From Fidelibacterota bacterium (GTDB lineage: Bacteria; Fidelibacterota; Marinisomatia; Marinisomatales; TCS56): a DNA stretch of 8,684 nucleotides. A model generated the notes under the pieces. The model had not been told where the DNA came from. It did no database searches and saw nothing but the letters and a program-made list of their open reading frames with translations. Position numbers and translations under genes: made by a program. Each line of letters starts with the position of its first letter. Position 1 is the stretch's first letter. The stretch lies in contig JABMPO010000118.1 in NCBI GenBank assembly GCA_013203015.1, positions 1 to 8,684 on the forward strand. Direction: 5' to 3'. Of this stretch, positions 1 through 7,128 are shown piece after piece.

Positions 1-2
1 GT

Positions 3-575
3 CTTAATCTGGTTGTAGATAAACCGGTAGCCGTCTGGCCGGATACTTCAGCGATTAGAATAGTATTAAATAATACAACTGATATCACTTTCACGATTGA
101 TCCGGTGAATCTGATCCAGACCCGGTTAATTTCCAGGGATGGGTGGTCTGAGCTTGGAAAATACAAATTAATTATTCTTGGTGACAGCCTGATTGCTAGC
201 GATGGATCAACACTGGCAGATTCCTTGTTATCAATTGAATTTTCGTTGGTAGCCCCGGTGGGGCGCGGCGGGTTAACCGGTAAAATTCTGACTGATAATC
301 CCCCCATCATGGCCCAGCTTTCATTGATCGAAAATTCGACTCACAGCCACATATCTTTTGTAAATTCAGAGTCGAATTATAGCTTTAATAATATACCGGA
401 AGGCTACTACAATTTGATGGTTTTCAAGGATACGAATCAAAACCTGCTCTACGATTTCGGCAGCGCATTCCCTTTTATTAGTAGTGAGTGGTTTCACATC
501 TTTTCAGATACAATGGAAGTGCGGGCTAGTTGGATCATCGAAACGCCGAAATTAACTGTAATGGAAGGACAATAA
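3..575 (+). CDS. Secreted Ig-like / carboxypeptidase-regulatory-like domain protein, C-terminal part
   Basis: The frame is open from the left edge, so the start lies outside the window; 190 residues are visible. A GTG at 105 could be read as a start, but the open codons before it continue the same beta-rich pattern, so I treat the gene as truncated. Residues 1-85 look like one Ig-like beta-sandwich. About residues 90-165 resemble a carboxypeptidase-regulatory-like (CarboxypepD_reg/DUF-type) sandwich, with a GxI opening strand, a 'NIPEGYYNLMVFKD' stretch and then DTNQNLLYDFG, an Asp/Asn-rich turn like those that bind calcium or stabilise such folds. A 'PF..SEWF' segment and a final 'VRASW' strand close the protein. 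Proteins of this style in FCB-group bacteria are usually exported lipoproteins or surface proteins; export cannot be shown here because the N-terminus is missing. The stop is 2 bases before the next start, so the pair is probably co-transcribed. Function unknown. Confidence 0.7.
   Translation, partial: LNLVVDKPVAVWPDTSAIRIVLNNTTDITFTIDPVNLIQTRLISRDGWSELGKYKLIILGDSLIASDGSTLADSLLSIEFSLVAPVGRGGLTGKILTDNPPIMAQLSLIENSTHSHISFVNSESNYSFNNIPEGYYNLMVFKDTNQNLLYDFGSAFPFISSEWFHIFSDTMEVRASWIIETPKLTVMEGQ
565..569 (+). promoter_or_regulatory. Shine-Dalgarno AAGGA that fixes the guanylyltransferase start
   Basis: AAGGA lies 8 bases before the ATG at 578, ideal spacing. The frame stays open up to an ATG at 530, but that start would add 16 residues that overlap the upstream gene and do not belong to the family, whereas ATG 578 puts the nucleotide-binding loop at residue 8 as expected. 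The site sits inside the last codons of the upstream gene. Confidence 0.75.
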
Positions 576-577
576 TT

Positions 578-1642
578 ATGTATTGTGTAATTATGGCCGG
601 TGGTCGCGGAACCCGGTTCTGGCCCTTCAGCCGTATTTCACGCCCTAAACAATTGTTAAATATAGTCGGCGATACATCGATGCTACAGATGACTGTTGAT
701 CGTCTACGAAAAATTTCAGCCGTTCGAGATATTTTTATCATAACTGGGGAAGATCTGGCTCCGGCTATCAGAAAAGAAATCACCGGGGTGACACCTGAAA
801 ATATTATTGTTGAACCAAGCGGAAAAAATACTGCCCCCTGTATTGGTCTGGCTGCTCTAAAACTGTGCTTGACGCAGGAGGATTGCGTAATGGGTGTTTT
901 TCCGTCGGATCATTTGGTGGTGGGGCATCGCGAATTTGAAAAGACTATCAATACTACCTCGCACCTGGCCCGGAAAAAACATTCCCTGGTTACGATCGGC
1001 ATCACGCCGACTTATCCCGCCACAGCCTATGGCTATATCCAGTACGATCCCGACAGCGATGAGGATCACTTGGATGCCTACAAAGTAAAGACATTTGCCG
1101 AGAAACCGCCCTTGGGTCTGGCTCGTGAATTTCTTAGTAGCGGTGATTTTTTGTGGAACAGCGGTATGTTTGTTTGGGAAGTTAAGACTTTCATGGAAGA
1201 GCTGCGCCAATATATGCCGGAACTGTATCATAATCTTGACTTGATCAAGGACCGATTGGCTATAGATCCGCAAGCATCCATAAATGATATCTGGAAATAT
1301 ATCAAGGCCGAGTCAGTCGATTACGGTTTGATGGAAAAGTCAAAAAATATCTATGTTTTTAAAGCACGTTACGATTGGAGTGATATCGGGTCCTGGAACG
1401 CGGTTTACGACATGGCTAATAAGGATAAAAATCGCAATGTAGTAAAAGGCGACGGTCTTATTCTGGATGGCAAGGATAATATGATACAGTCTGATGGTCG
1501 ATTCACTGCCATTGTCGGTGTCGATAATCTGGTAGTGATCAATACTGCCGACGCGACGATGGTGATTCCCAAGGACAAAGTCGAATCGGTTAAAAATCTG
1601 GTGGAAATGCTACAAACTGAAAAACGGAACGATTTATTATGA
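578..1642 (+). CDS. manC: Mannose-1-phosphate guanylyltransferase (GDP-mannose pyrophosphorylase)
   Basis: Cytoplasmic enzyme that makes GDP-mannose from mannose-1-phosphate and GTP, the activated sugar for mannose- and fucose-containing surface polysaccharides. The 354 residues match the single-domain, non-bifunctional form (no C-terminal isomerase domain). Motifs in order: GGRGTRFWPFSR at 8-19, the GTP-binding signature; EPSGKNTAP near 90; FPSDH near 110, with the metal-binding Asp; an ATAYGYI segment near 150 (family usually TGYGYI, so Gly is Ala here); FAEKP near 175; FLWNSGMF near 190; VDYGLMEK near 250; and DWSDIGSW near 270, the sugar-phosphate-binding end of the catalytic domain. The remaining C-terminal part is a short left-handed beta-helix-like segment with 'VVINTADATMVIPKDKVE'. 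It starts 2 bases after the upstream stop and is followed 12 bases later by a small gene, consistent with one operon. Family is clear; preference for mannose over another hexose-1-phosphate is inferred. Confidence 0.93.
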   Translation: MYCVIMAGGRGTRFWPFSRISRPKQLLNIVGDTSMLQMTVDRLRKISAVRDIFIITGEDLAPAIRKEITGVTPENIIVEPSGKNTAPCIGLAALKLCLTQEDCVMGVFPSDHLVVGHREFEKTINTTSHLARKKHSLVTIGITPTYPATAYGYIQYDPDSDEDHLDAYKVKTFAEKPPLGLAREFLSSGDFLWNSGMFVWEVKTFMEELRQYMPELYHNLDLIKDRLAIDPQASINDIWKYIKAESVDYGLMEKSKNIYVFKARYDWSDIGSWNAVYDMANKDKNRNVVKGDGLILDGKDNMIQSDGRFTAIVGVDNLVVINTADATMVIPKDKVESVKNLVEMLQTEKRNDLL

Positions 1643-1654
1643 TGGTACGATGGA

Positions 1655-1939
1655 ATGAAACCGGAACAGCTTTTCTTTCAATTTGAAGAGCTAGCCCGGC
1701 GTTTGGAAATAAGGTTGGTCGAAGACCGTGGTGATTTTACTGGGGGTGGTTGCAGGCTGCAGAATGAATCCTGCATCGTACTAAATAAACATCGGCCAAT
1801 TGAACAAAAATTACGAGTACTGGCAATGGCCTTTGCTGAACTTGATTTGTCAACGGTTTATCTAATGCCTGTGCTACGAGCTTACATTGATGATGTTAAT
1901 TTACCATTAATTAACAATCAGCAAGTTGAAAAGCCTTGA
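1655..1939 (+). CDS. Conserved-looking small hypothetical protein (94 aa)
   Basis: I do not recognise a named family. The protein is soluble with no signal peptide or membrane segment. An N-terminal amphipathic helix (PEQLFFQFEELARRLEIRL) is followed by a Gly-rich turn, FTGGGCRL at 28-35, a strand ending VLN at 42-44, and two helices with EQKLRVLA at 50-57 and AELDLSTVYLMPVLRAYI at 61-78. The last about 15 residues look disordered. The layout of strand, 'LN', then helix faintly recalls ImmA/IrrE-type metallopeptidases, but the HExxH motif is absent, so no activity is proposed. ATG 1655 is the only sensible start: the same frame hits the manC stop four codons upstream. Its ribosome site is weak (GATGG), so translation may depend on ribosomes ending manC. 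I recall similar short proteins after sugar-nucleotide or housekeeping genes in candidate-phylum genomes, from memory only. Confidence 0.75.
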   Translation: MKPEQLFFQFEELARRLEIRLVEDRGDFTGGGCRLQNESCIVLNKHRPIEQKLRVLAMAFAELDLSTVYLMPVLRAYIDDVNLPLINNQQVEKP

Positions 1940-1957
1940 TTCAAATTTCAGGTAACA

Positions 1958-2004
1958 TTACTATCCGGCTCGTTTTCTTTTAGAATTAGTAAGAATTTAG
2001 AATT
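1958..2004 (+). promoter_or_regulatory. Possible promoter region for the EF-G-like/HIT operon
   Basis: The 108-base gap between genes is AT-rich and holds two exact copies of TTTAGAATT (1979-1987 and 1996-2004), 17 bases apart. Each contains TAGAAT, a 5-of-6 match to a -10 box. The first could pair with TTACTA at 1958 at 17-base spacing, a poor -35. No factor-independent terminator for the upstream operon is visible in the gap. This is a weak, pattern-based call. Confidence 0.3.
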
Positions 2005-2047
2005 TGTCGTGAAGGGACAATCAAATTAGTCAGAAAAGGAAAATTAT

Positions 2048-4132
2048 ATGATCGAATATCAATCAGCGGATATCCGCAATTTTGCCGTTGTTGGTCATAG
2101 CTCCAGCGGAAAGACCATGTTATGTGAATCAATGTTAGTCAGCGGTGGAGCTATTAATCGTTTAGGGTCGATTGCCAATGGTAATACCGCCTCAGATTAT
2201 CACGAAGAAGAGCAGGAACGCGAAATATCCATAAATTCAACTATACTTAATACGGTTTGGGGGGGTAAGAAATTTAATTTCATCGATACCCCGGGATATG
2301 CTGATTTCACCGGCGAAACACTTGCTGCTCTGAGTGCGGTTGATGCTGCTGTGGTTGTCGTGCATGGTAACCAAGGGGTTGAAGTCGGGACCGAGCAGGT
2401 GTGGGGTTATGCCACAAAAAATGGTATTCCAAAAATGCTGGTTATCAATGCGCTGGATAAGGAGCACACTAATTTTGACGCCATTCTTGAAAAAGCAAAA
2501 GAGCGATTTGGTAATAATGTTTTCCCCATGCAGATTCCGATCAATGCCGGACCGGCATTCAACCAGGTACTCGATGTTCTGCGAAAAAAGATTTTAACTT
2601 TCAAAACGGACGGCAGCGGCGAATATACCGAATCAGATCCAGCCGATGAATGGGCTGAAAAGGCCGAAGAATTACACGAAATGTTGATCGAATATGTAGC
2701 TGAATCCGATGATAGTCTGCTGGAAAAATTCTTTGATGAAGGTGGATTAAGCGAAGATGAAATGCGCAATGGTATGCATGACGCGTTGCAAATGGGTGCT
2801 TTTGTACCGGTTTTATGTGCCGCTGGTGGTAATAATATTGGCGTTCACCGGATTATGGATTTTATTGCCAAATACAGTTCCAGTCCGGCTGATCGGGGTT
2901 CTTTTAAAATCAAGGATGCCAAAGGCGATAAAGAAATAGACTTAAAATTGGAAGACAGCGATGTAGTCCTGCAGGTTTTTAAAACTGTCAGCGAAGCTCA
3001 CGTCGGGGAGTTATCATATTTCCGGATTTATAGTGGTTCGCTAAAAACCGGTACTGATTTGTACAATTCGGTACAGGGCGGATCGGAGCGTTTTGGGCAA
3101 TTTTTTGTAATGAGTGGAAAAACCAGAACCACGATTAATGTTCTCCACGCCGGCGATATTGGTGCTGTCGTAAAATTGAAAAACACCCATACCGGAGATA
3201 CTCTATGCAGCACCAAGAAAAATATTGTTATGCTGCAGGTAGAATATCCCAAACCTAACATTCATTCCGCGATTAAACCCAAAGCCAAGGGTGACGAAGA
3301 GAAAATTGCAGTGGGTTTATCAACTTTGCATGCGGAGGATCCTACCTTTGTTTATCGTGTTGATTCGGAGTTGAAACAGACAATCATTTCGGGCCAAGGT
3401 GAACTACATTTGGCAGTTATCGCCAATCGTTTGCAAAATCGTTTCAATGTGGAAATAATGTCGATGGAACCCAAGATTCCGTACCGTGAGACGATCAAAA
3501 GTAAGGGAATGTCTAAATATCGCCATAAGAAACAATCGGGCGGTGCCGGACAATTTGCCGAAGTCTGGATGCGGGTCGAGAGTAAACCCCGGGGCGAGGG
3601 AATTGAATTTACGGATTCTCTGGTCGGTCAGAATGTTGACCGTGTGTTTGTTCCTTCGGTGGAAAAAGGAGTTAGCGCCGCAGTAGTTGAAGGTGTGATT
3701 GCCGGTTGTCGGGTTGTTGATTTGAAAGTCGAATTTTACGATGGCAAACAGCATCCGGTTGATTCCAAGGATATTGCCTTCCAAATTGCCGGTAAACATG
3801 CTTTTCGTGAAGCTTTTTCACAAGCGAAACCATGTTTGCTGGAACCGATTTTGATAATTGAGGTGAAGGTTCCGGATGAATTCATGGGTGACGTTATGGG
3901 CGATATTTCTGGTAAGCGCGGTAAGATACTCGGAATGGATTCCGATGGCGGATTCCAGATCATTCGGGCTCAGGTACCTCAGGCAGAATTATATCACTAT
4001 TCCACCACCATTAGGTCATTGACCGGCGGTCGCGGAATCCATAGTGAAGAACTAAGCCATTATGAAGAAATGCCGAGGGATCTGGAGCGGAAGGTCATAG
4101 CCGCCGCCCAGAAAAAGGATGAAGACGAATAA
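2048..4132 (+). CDS. Elongation factor G-like translational GTPase, non-canonical (EF-G2-type)
   Basis: Ribosome-associated GTPase with the full five-domain EF-G layout in 694 residues: G domain 8-285, domain II 300-390, domain III 400-475, domain IV 478-595, domain V 600-690. The G motifs depart from canonical EF-G. G1 is GHSSSGKT (16-23). The switch I segment is EREISINS, where canonical is RGITI. G3 is DTPGYADF (80-87), with Tyr84 at the position of the catalytic His. G4 is NALD (134-137) in place of NKxD. G5 is CAAG, not SA. GHSxSGKT and DTPGYADF occur in EF-G2-type paralogues; NALD is less familiar to me. Domain IV keeps the tip His (His569 in KQHPVDS) and GGAGQF, so the ribosome-contacting end looks conserved. 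AAGGA at 2036-2040 is a good ribosome site. It is probably a second EF-G; the canonical gene should be elsewhere. Not given the name fusA for that reason. Confidence 0.9.
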   Translation: MIEYQSADIRNFAVVGHSSSGKTMLCESMLVSGGAINRLGSIANGNTASDYHEEEQEREISINSTILNTVWGGKKFNFIDTPGYADFTGETLAALSAVDAAVVVVHGNQGVEVGTEQVWGYATKNGIPKMLVINALDKEHTNFDAILEKAKERFGNNVFPMQIPINAGPAFNQVLDVLRKKILTFKTDGSGEYTESDPADEWAEKAEELHEMLIEYVAESDDSLLEKFFDEGGLSEDEMRNGMHDALQMGAFVPVLCAAGGNNIGVHRIMDFIAKYSSSPADRGSFKIKDAKGDKEIDLKLEDSDVVLQVFKTVSEAHVGELSYFRIYSGSLKTGTDLYNSVQGGSERFGQFFVMSGKTRTTINVLHAGDIGAVVKLKNTHTGDTLCSTKKNIVMLQVEYPKPNIHSAIKPKAKGDEEKIAVGLSTLHAEDPTFVYRVDSELKQTIISGQGELHLAVIANRLQNRFNVEIMSMEPKIPYRETIKSKGMSKYRHKKQSGGAGQFAEVWMRVESKPRGEGIEFTDSLVGQNVDRVFVPSVEKGVSAAVVEGVIAGCRVVDLKVEFYDGKQHPVDSKDIAFQIAGKHAFREAFSQAKPCLLEPILIIEVKVPDEFMGDVMGDISGKRGKILGMDSDGGFQIIRAQVPQAELYHYSTTIRSLTGGRGIHSEELSHYEEMPRDLERKVIAAAQKKDEDE

Positions 4133-4144
4133 ATTCACGCTGAT

Positions 4145-4645
4145 ATGAGCGAAAGCAAATTATTGTGGGCACCCTGGCGCATGGAGTATGTTCAGGCATC
4201 CAAAACTGAATCAGATGGCTGTATTTTCTGTGATAAGCCAAAGCAGGATAATGATCGGGAGAATCTGGTTTTATTCCGTGGGACCAAATGCAGCCTTTTG
4301 ATGAATTTATACCCCTACAACAACGGCCATCTGATGATTGCTCCTTACAAGCATTGTTGGAGTACTGGCGATCTGTGCACGGAAACTTATGTTGAAATCA
4401 TGAATCTAGCCGATAAATCGATGCGCATTCTGGAAAAAACGATGCATCCCCAGGGATTTAATTTTGGTGCCAACATCGGCGAGGCCGCCGGAGCCGGTAT
4501 CGCTGAGCATATCCATTTTCATATTGTACCGCGCTGGAATGGCGATACTAATATGATGCCGGTAGTAGGGCACACAAAAGTTATGGTTCAGGGCTTACTG
4601 GAAACCTTTGATTTACTGAAACCGGAATTTGACCAATTGGGGTAA
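4145..4645 (+). CDS. HIT-family protein, Ap4A phosphorylase/hydrolase-like
   Basis: Histidine-triad enzyme expected to cleave dinucleoside polyphosphates such as Ap4A, or a related nucleotidyl bond, in the cytoplasm. The catalytic triad is HIHFH at 122-126 followed by IVPRW, with the middle or last His as nucleophile by family knowledge. LWAPWRMEY (7-15), GCIFC (Cys26 and Cys29), LLMNLYPYNNGHLMIAPYKH (51-70) and FNFGANIGEAAGAGIAEH (105-122) match the branch that includes mycobacterial Rv2613c, an Ap4A phosphorylase. The two Cys probably bind structural zinc with a His, as in other CxxC HIT proteins. The 166-residue length fits. The gene starts 12 bases after the EF-G-like stop without a strong ribosome site, so translational coupling is likely. 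Pairing with a translation GTPase is reasonable, since Ap4A is a side product of aminoacyl-tRNA synthetases. The family is certain; phosphorylase versus hydrolase is not. Confidence 0.9.
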   Translation: MSESKLLWAPWRMEYVQASKTESDGCIFCDKPKQDNDRENLVLFRGTKCSLLMNLYPYNNGHLMIAPYKHCWSTGDLCTETYVEIMNLADKSMRILEKTMHPQGFNFGANIGEAAGAGIAEHIHFHIVPRWNGDTNMMPVVGHTKVMVQGLLETFDLLKPEFDQLG

Positions 4646-4676
4646 TTTCATTTGGTTTACGGTTGTAGATTGATAC

Positions 4677-4693
4677 GGAGCTTCGTAAGCTCT
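4677..4693. repeat. Short hairpin between the HIT gene and the membrane-protein gene
   Basis: GAGCTT (4678-4683), loop CGT, AAGCTC (4687-4692) form a perfect 6-base-pair stem, with a possible G-T pair outside it. No T-run follows, so it is not a convincing intrinsic terminator. It may act as an mRNA processing or stability element separating the HIT gene from the transporter pair, or be chance. Confidence 0.4.
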
Positions 4694-4720
4694 AACTGAG
4701 TAAAAACAGGTGACGAAATT

Positions 4721-4933
4721 ATGGTGACATTACAACATACCTGGATACCATATCTGTACTTGTACGGTGTGGGCGGTCTGTTTTTTTTGGTGGGCATGAT
4801 AATCATTCGCAAAAGCGGGTCGATCGATCTCAGGAGAAAATCACACCGAATGTGGAACCGGGTACTGATTTTTGGGTTCTTCTGGTTTGTGGTCATGCAC
4901 GCAATTTTAACCTACGCAGCATTGAATTGGTAA
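4721..4933 (+). CDS. Small two-helix membrane protein, candidate symporter accessory subunit
   Basis: A 70-residue inner-membrane protein with two hydrophobic helices at about 9-29 and 48-67, joined by a basic loop (RKSGSIDLRRKSHRMWNR). By the positive-inside rule this loop is cytoplasmic and both ends are outside. A good ribosome site, AGGTGA at 4708-4713, lies 7 bases before the ATG. The stop is only 3 bases before the symporter start, and the symporter has no strong ribosome site of its own, so the two are very likely translated together. Small membrane partners preceding SSS-family transporters are known (for example DUF4212 proteins before some acetate/solute symporters); this one does not obviously match DUF4212 and I cannot name its family. 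The opposite-strand frame across this region lacks a ribosome site and is rejected. Confidence 0.8.
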   Translation: MVTLQHTWIPYLYLYGVGGLFFLVGMIIIRKSGSIDLRRKSHRMWNRVLIFGFFWFVVMHAILTYAALNW

Positions 4934-4936
4934 GCC

Positions 4937-7033
4937 ATGGATACATTTCATAATATCGGAACATCCACCGACTGGATTGTCATGGTAGTATATTTTATGG
5001 CAATCATGTTATTCGGCAGTTATTTTGGCCGTTACACTCGCAATACCGCAGATTTCTTTTTTGGAGGCCGACGATTCGCCTGGTGGTTGATTGCCATGTC
5101 AATTGTGGCTACCGGCGTTGGCAGTCATAGTTTTGTAAAATATTCCGCCAAGGCCTTCGAGCATGGATTCTCATCATCAATGACCTATATCAATGACTGG
5201 TTTTTCGTACCATTCTTCCTGTTTGGTTGGTTGCCGATCATTGTTTACACCAAAGTGCGTTCCATTCCGGAATATTTTGAAAAACGATTCAGTCCTTCCG
5301 CGCGTTTTCTGGCAACAATTCTATTGATGCTGTACATGATCGGCTATATTGGAATTGGCTTTTTAACGCTGGGTAAAGCAGTTTTGCCCATGTTACCGGA
5401 AGCGATGACCATGTTGGGTACCAGTTTTGATATTACGCTCATGCGGGCGATAATTGTGATCGCCATTATTACCGGGATTTATATAACCTTTGGTGGGCAG
5501 ACAGCAGTAATATTTACTGATTTACTCCAGGGATTTATCCTGATATTCGCAGGACTTTTTTTGTTTGCTCTCGGTATTGATTACCTTGGTGGTTTCAATA
5601 TATTCTGGAATCTTTTACCGGTAGAATGGAAATTGCCACTGGCCCACTACAATAGTCCGTCCAGCTTTAATTTTGTGGGCATATTCTGGCAGGATGGCGT
5701 AGCCGGATCGATCGGATTCCTGTTCATGAACCAGGGTTTGATAATGCGGTTTATGGCCACCCGCAGTGTTAACGAAGGACGGAAAGCAGCAGCCGTTAAC
5801 ATTCTATTTATGTTGCCGATCTCGGCAATTGTTGTTGGTAATGCTGGCTGGATTGGTAAAGCCATTGCAGTTGCAGATCCCAGTGTTGTGTCACCTAACA
5901 CTTCCCCGGATCAGATATTTGTAGTAGTTGCCAGTATTGTGGCTATGCCGGGTGTCTTCGGGTTCATTATGGCCGCCCTGACGGCAGCATTAATGTCTAC
6001 CGTTGACACTTTGATAAATGCTACCGCAGCCATCTTTATCAACGATGTTTATCGTCCTACCAAGCAATTTCTGCAAAGAAAACAAAAAGTAAAAACAGTC
6101 AATGAGAAAAAAGAGCTGTTTGCGGCGCGAATCGCCTCAATTGTCATAACTGCTACCGGTGTTCTGGCGGTGCTGGCCTTTAAAAATTTCCCAACAGTTT
6201 ATGAAGCACACGGCTTCTTTCACTCGACCCTGACTCCGCCGCTGGTGGTGGCAATTTTCCTGGGCGTATTCTGGAAGAAATTCACTCCGGCCGCGGTGAT
6301 GGCGACCTTTATTGGGGGAGTAGCTTTAATGATGCTGGGAGCCAGATACCCCGGAGTTTTAATCGCACCCTTTGATCATGGGATCGTAATGAACCCGGAT
6401 CATCCCTATTCCTATATCCGCGCTTTATATAATATGCTCATGTGTTTCGGTGTTGGTGTACTGGTTACTTTTACCACCCAAATTCAGAAGAATGTGGTAG
6501 CCAGTTTTAAGAAGATTGGTAACCATAGACAGATCGGTTACGGAATCATTGGCCTGAATGTGGTACTGTTTGTTATGATTGCCCTGAATACCGGTTCGTT
6601 CTCCTTCTTAATGAGTGCGGCCATATTTATTGTATTAACAGTACCAGTGATGGTTACTTATTTTGGTCATTATGATGAGGCTTATCACACTGTTGGGCTA
6701 ACATCCTGGACGATGGAAACTGCCCGCGAACGATTTAAGGGCAGCAAGGTCAATGATCGTGAAGGTGAAATTGTTGATCTGAATTGGAAAATAGCCGATG
6801 GTGATGGTGATATTGTTCGCCTGTCTGAGAACGACATGAAAAGAATGAATGCTAATATTGGCGATTTACTCTATCTTTGCGACAAGCGGAAATGGCTGGG
6901 TGGTTTGAAATCAATCCATGTCGTATTTGGTACACCTCATGCGGAGGATGGCACGATTTATATCACTGATGAACAACAAAAAGGCGGCATGTTTGTGACC
7001 GGACGTTTATTAACCGCAGAAAAGGAAATGTAG
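4937..7033 (+). CDS. Sodium:solute symporter (SSS family) with C-terminal soluble domain
   Basis: Inner-membrane carrier expected to import an organic solute with Na+. The 698 residues contain about 13-15 hydrophobic helices between 13 and 575 and a soluble tail. Family marks are the N-terminal DFFFGGRRFAWWLIAMSIVATGVG-type helix (TM1, split in halves below 20 residues: FFFGGRRFAWW, then AMSIVATGVGS at 53-63), the YITFGGQTAVIFTDLLQG segment at 182-199, and TAALMSTVDTLIN at 349-361, where Ser354/Thr355 occupy the Na2-site Ser pair of vSGLT. The substrate is not predictable: it is not clearly a proline, sugar or acetate carrier. Typical members have 450-600 residues, so the tail at about 590-698 is extra. 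It holds VRLSENDMKRMNANIGDLLYLCD and a WLGG segment, which reads like a small beta-barrel. The gene is coupled to the small membrane gene before it. A hairpin spans its stop. Confidence 0.9.
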   Translation: MDTFHNIGTSTDWIVMVVYFMAIMLFGSYFGRYTRNTADFFFGGRRFAWWLIAMSIVATGVGSHSFVKYSAKAFEHGFSSSMTYINDWFFVPFFLFGWLPIIVYTKVRSIPEYFEKRFSPSARFLATILLMLYMIGYIGIGFLTLGKAVLPMLPEAMTMLGTSFDITLMRAIIVIAIITGIYITFGGQTAVIFTDLLQGFILIFAGLFLFALGIDYLGGFNIFWNLLPVEWKLPLAHYNSPSSFNFVGIFWQDGVAGSIGFLFMNQGLIMRFMATRSVNEGRKAAAVNILFMLPISAIVVGNAGWIGKAIAVADPSVVSPNTSPDQIFVVVASIVAMPGVFGFIMAALTAALMSTVDTLINATAAIFINDVYRPTKQFLQRKQKVKTVNEKKELFAARIASIVITATGVLAVLAFKNFPTVYEAHGFFHSTLTPPLVVAIFLGVFWKKFTPAAVMATFIGGVALMMLGARYPGVLIAPFDHGIVMNPDHPYSYIRALYNMLMCFGVGVLVTFTTQIQKNVVASFKKIGNHRQIGYGIIGLNVVLFVMIALNTGSFSFLMSAAIFIVLTVPVMVTYFGHYDEAYHTVGLTSWTMETARERFKGSKVNDREGEIVDLNWKIADGDGDIVRLSENDMKRMNANIGDLLYLCDKRKWLGGLKSIHVVFGTPHAEDGTIYITDEQQKGGMFVTGRLLTAEKEM

Positions 7034-7041
7034 TCCTTTTC
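7019..7041. terminator. Inverted repeat across the symporter stop codon, possible weak terminator
   Basis: GAAAAGGA (7019-7026) and TCCTTTTC (7034-7041) are perfect complements, giving an 8-base-pair stem with a 7-base loop AATGTAG that contains the stop codon. The 3' arm is T-rich but no pure T-run follows, and the stem has few G-C pairs. It may be a weak bidirectional terminator or an mRNA 3'-end stabiliser. A run of six T follows CGCCCCG at about 7073, without a matching stem. Confidence 0.35.
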
Positions 7042-7080
7042 CTGGTAGAGTTTTGTAATTAAATTCGCCCCGTTTTTTCA

Positions 7081-7118
7081 GTGACTCTTAGCCACAGAGT
7101 CGCAAAGTACGCAGAGAA
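7081..7118 (+). repeat. Hairpin with degenerate CACAGAGT-type tandem motif
   Basis: GTGACTCT (7081-7088) pairs with AGAGTCGC (7096-7103), one G-T pair included, over a 7-base loop TAGCCAC. Starting inside it, three imperfect units follow: CACAGAGT (7093), CGCAAAGTA (7101) and CGCAGAGAA (7110), with a period of 8-9 bases. Similar CACAGAG-type tandems are, from memory, common in intergenic DNA of diverse environmental bacteria, with no known role. Confidence 0.5.
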
Positions 7119-7128
7119 AAATTAAATT

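Noticed and set aside
530..577. Upstream start (ATG 530) for the guanylyltransferase
   Set aside because: It adds 16 residues foreign to the family, overlaps the preceding gene, and ATG 578 has a better ribosome site.
857..1273. Long - strand frame inside manC
   Set aside because: It lies wholly within a confidently identified gene, and its translation resembles no family I know.
3404..3799. Long - strand frame inside the EF-G-like gene
   Set aside because: Shadow of domains III-IV on the other strand, with no independent evidence.
4657..4896. Opposite-strand 79-codon frame over the small membrane gene
   Set aside because: The + strand frame has a ribosome site, two good membrane helices and tight spacing to the symporter; the - frame has none of these supports.
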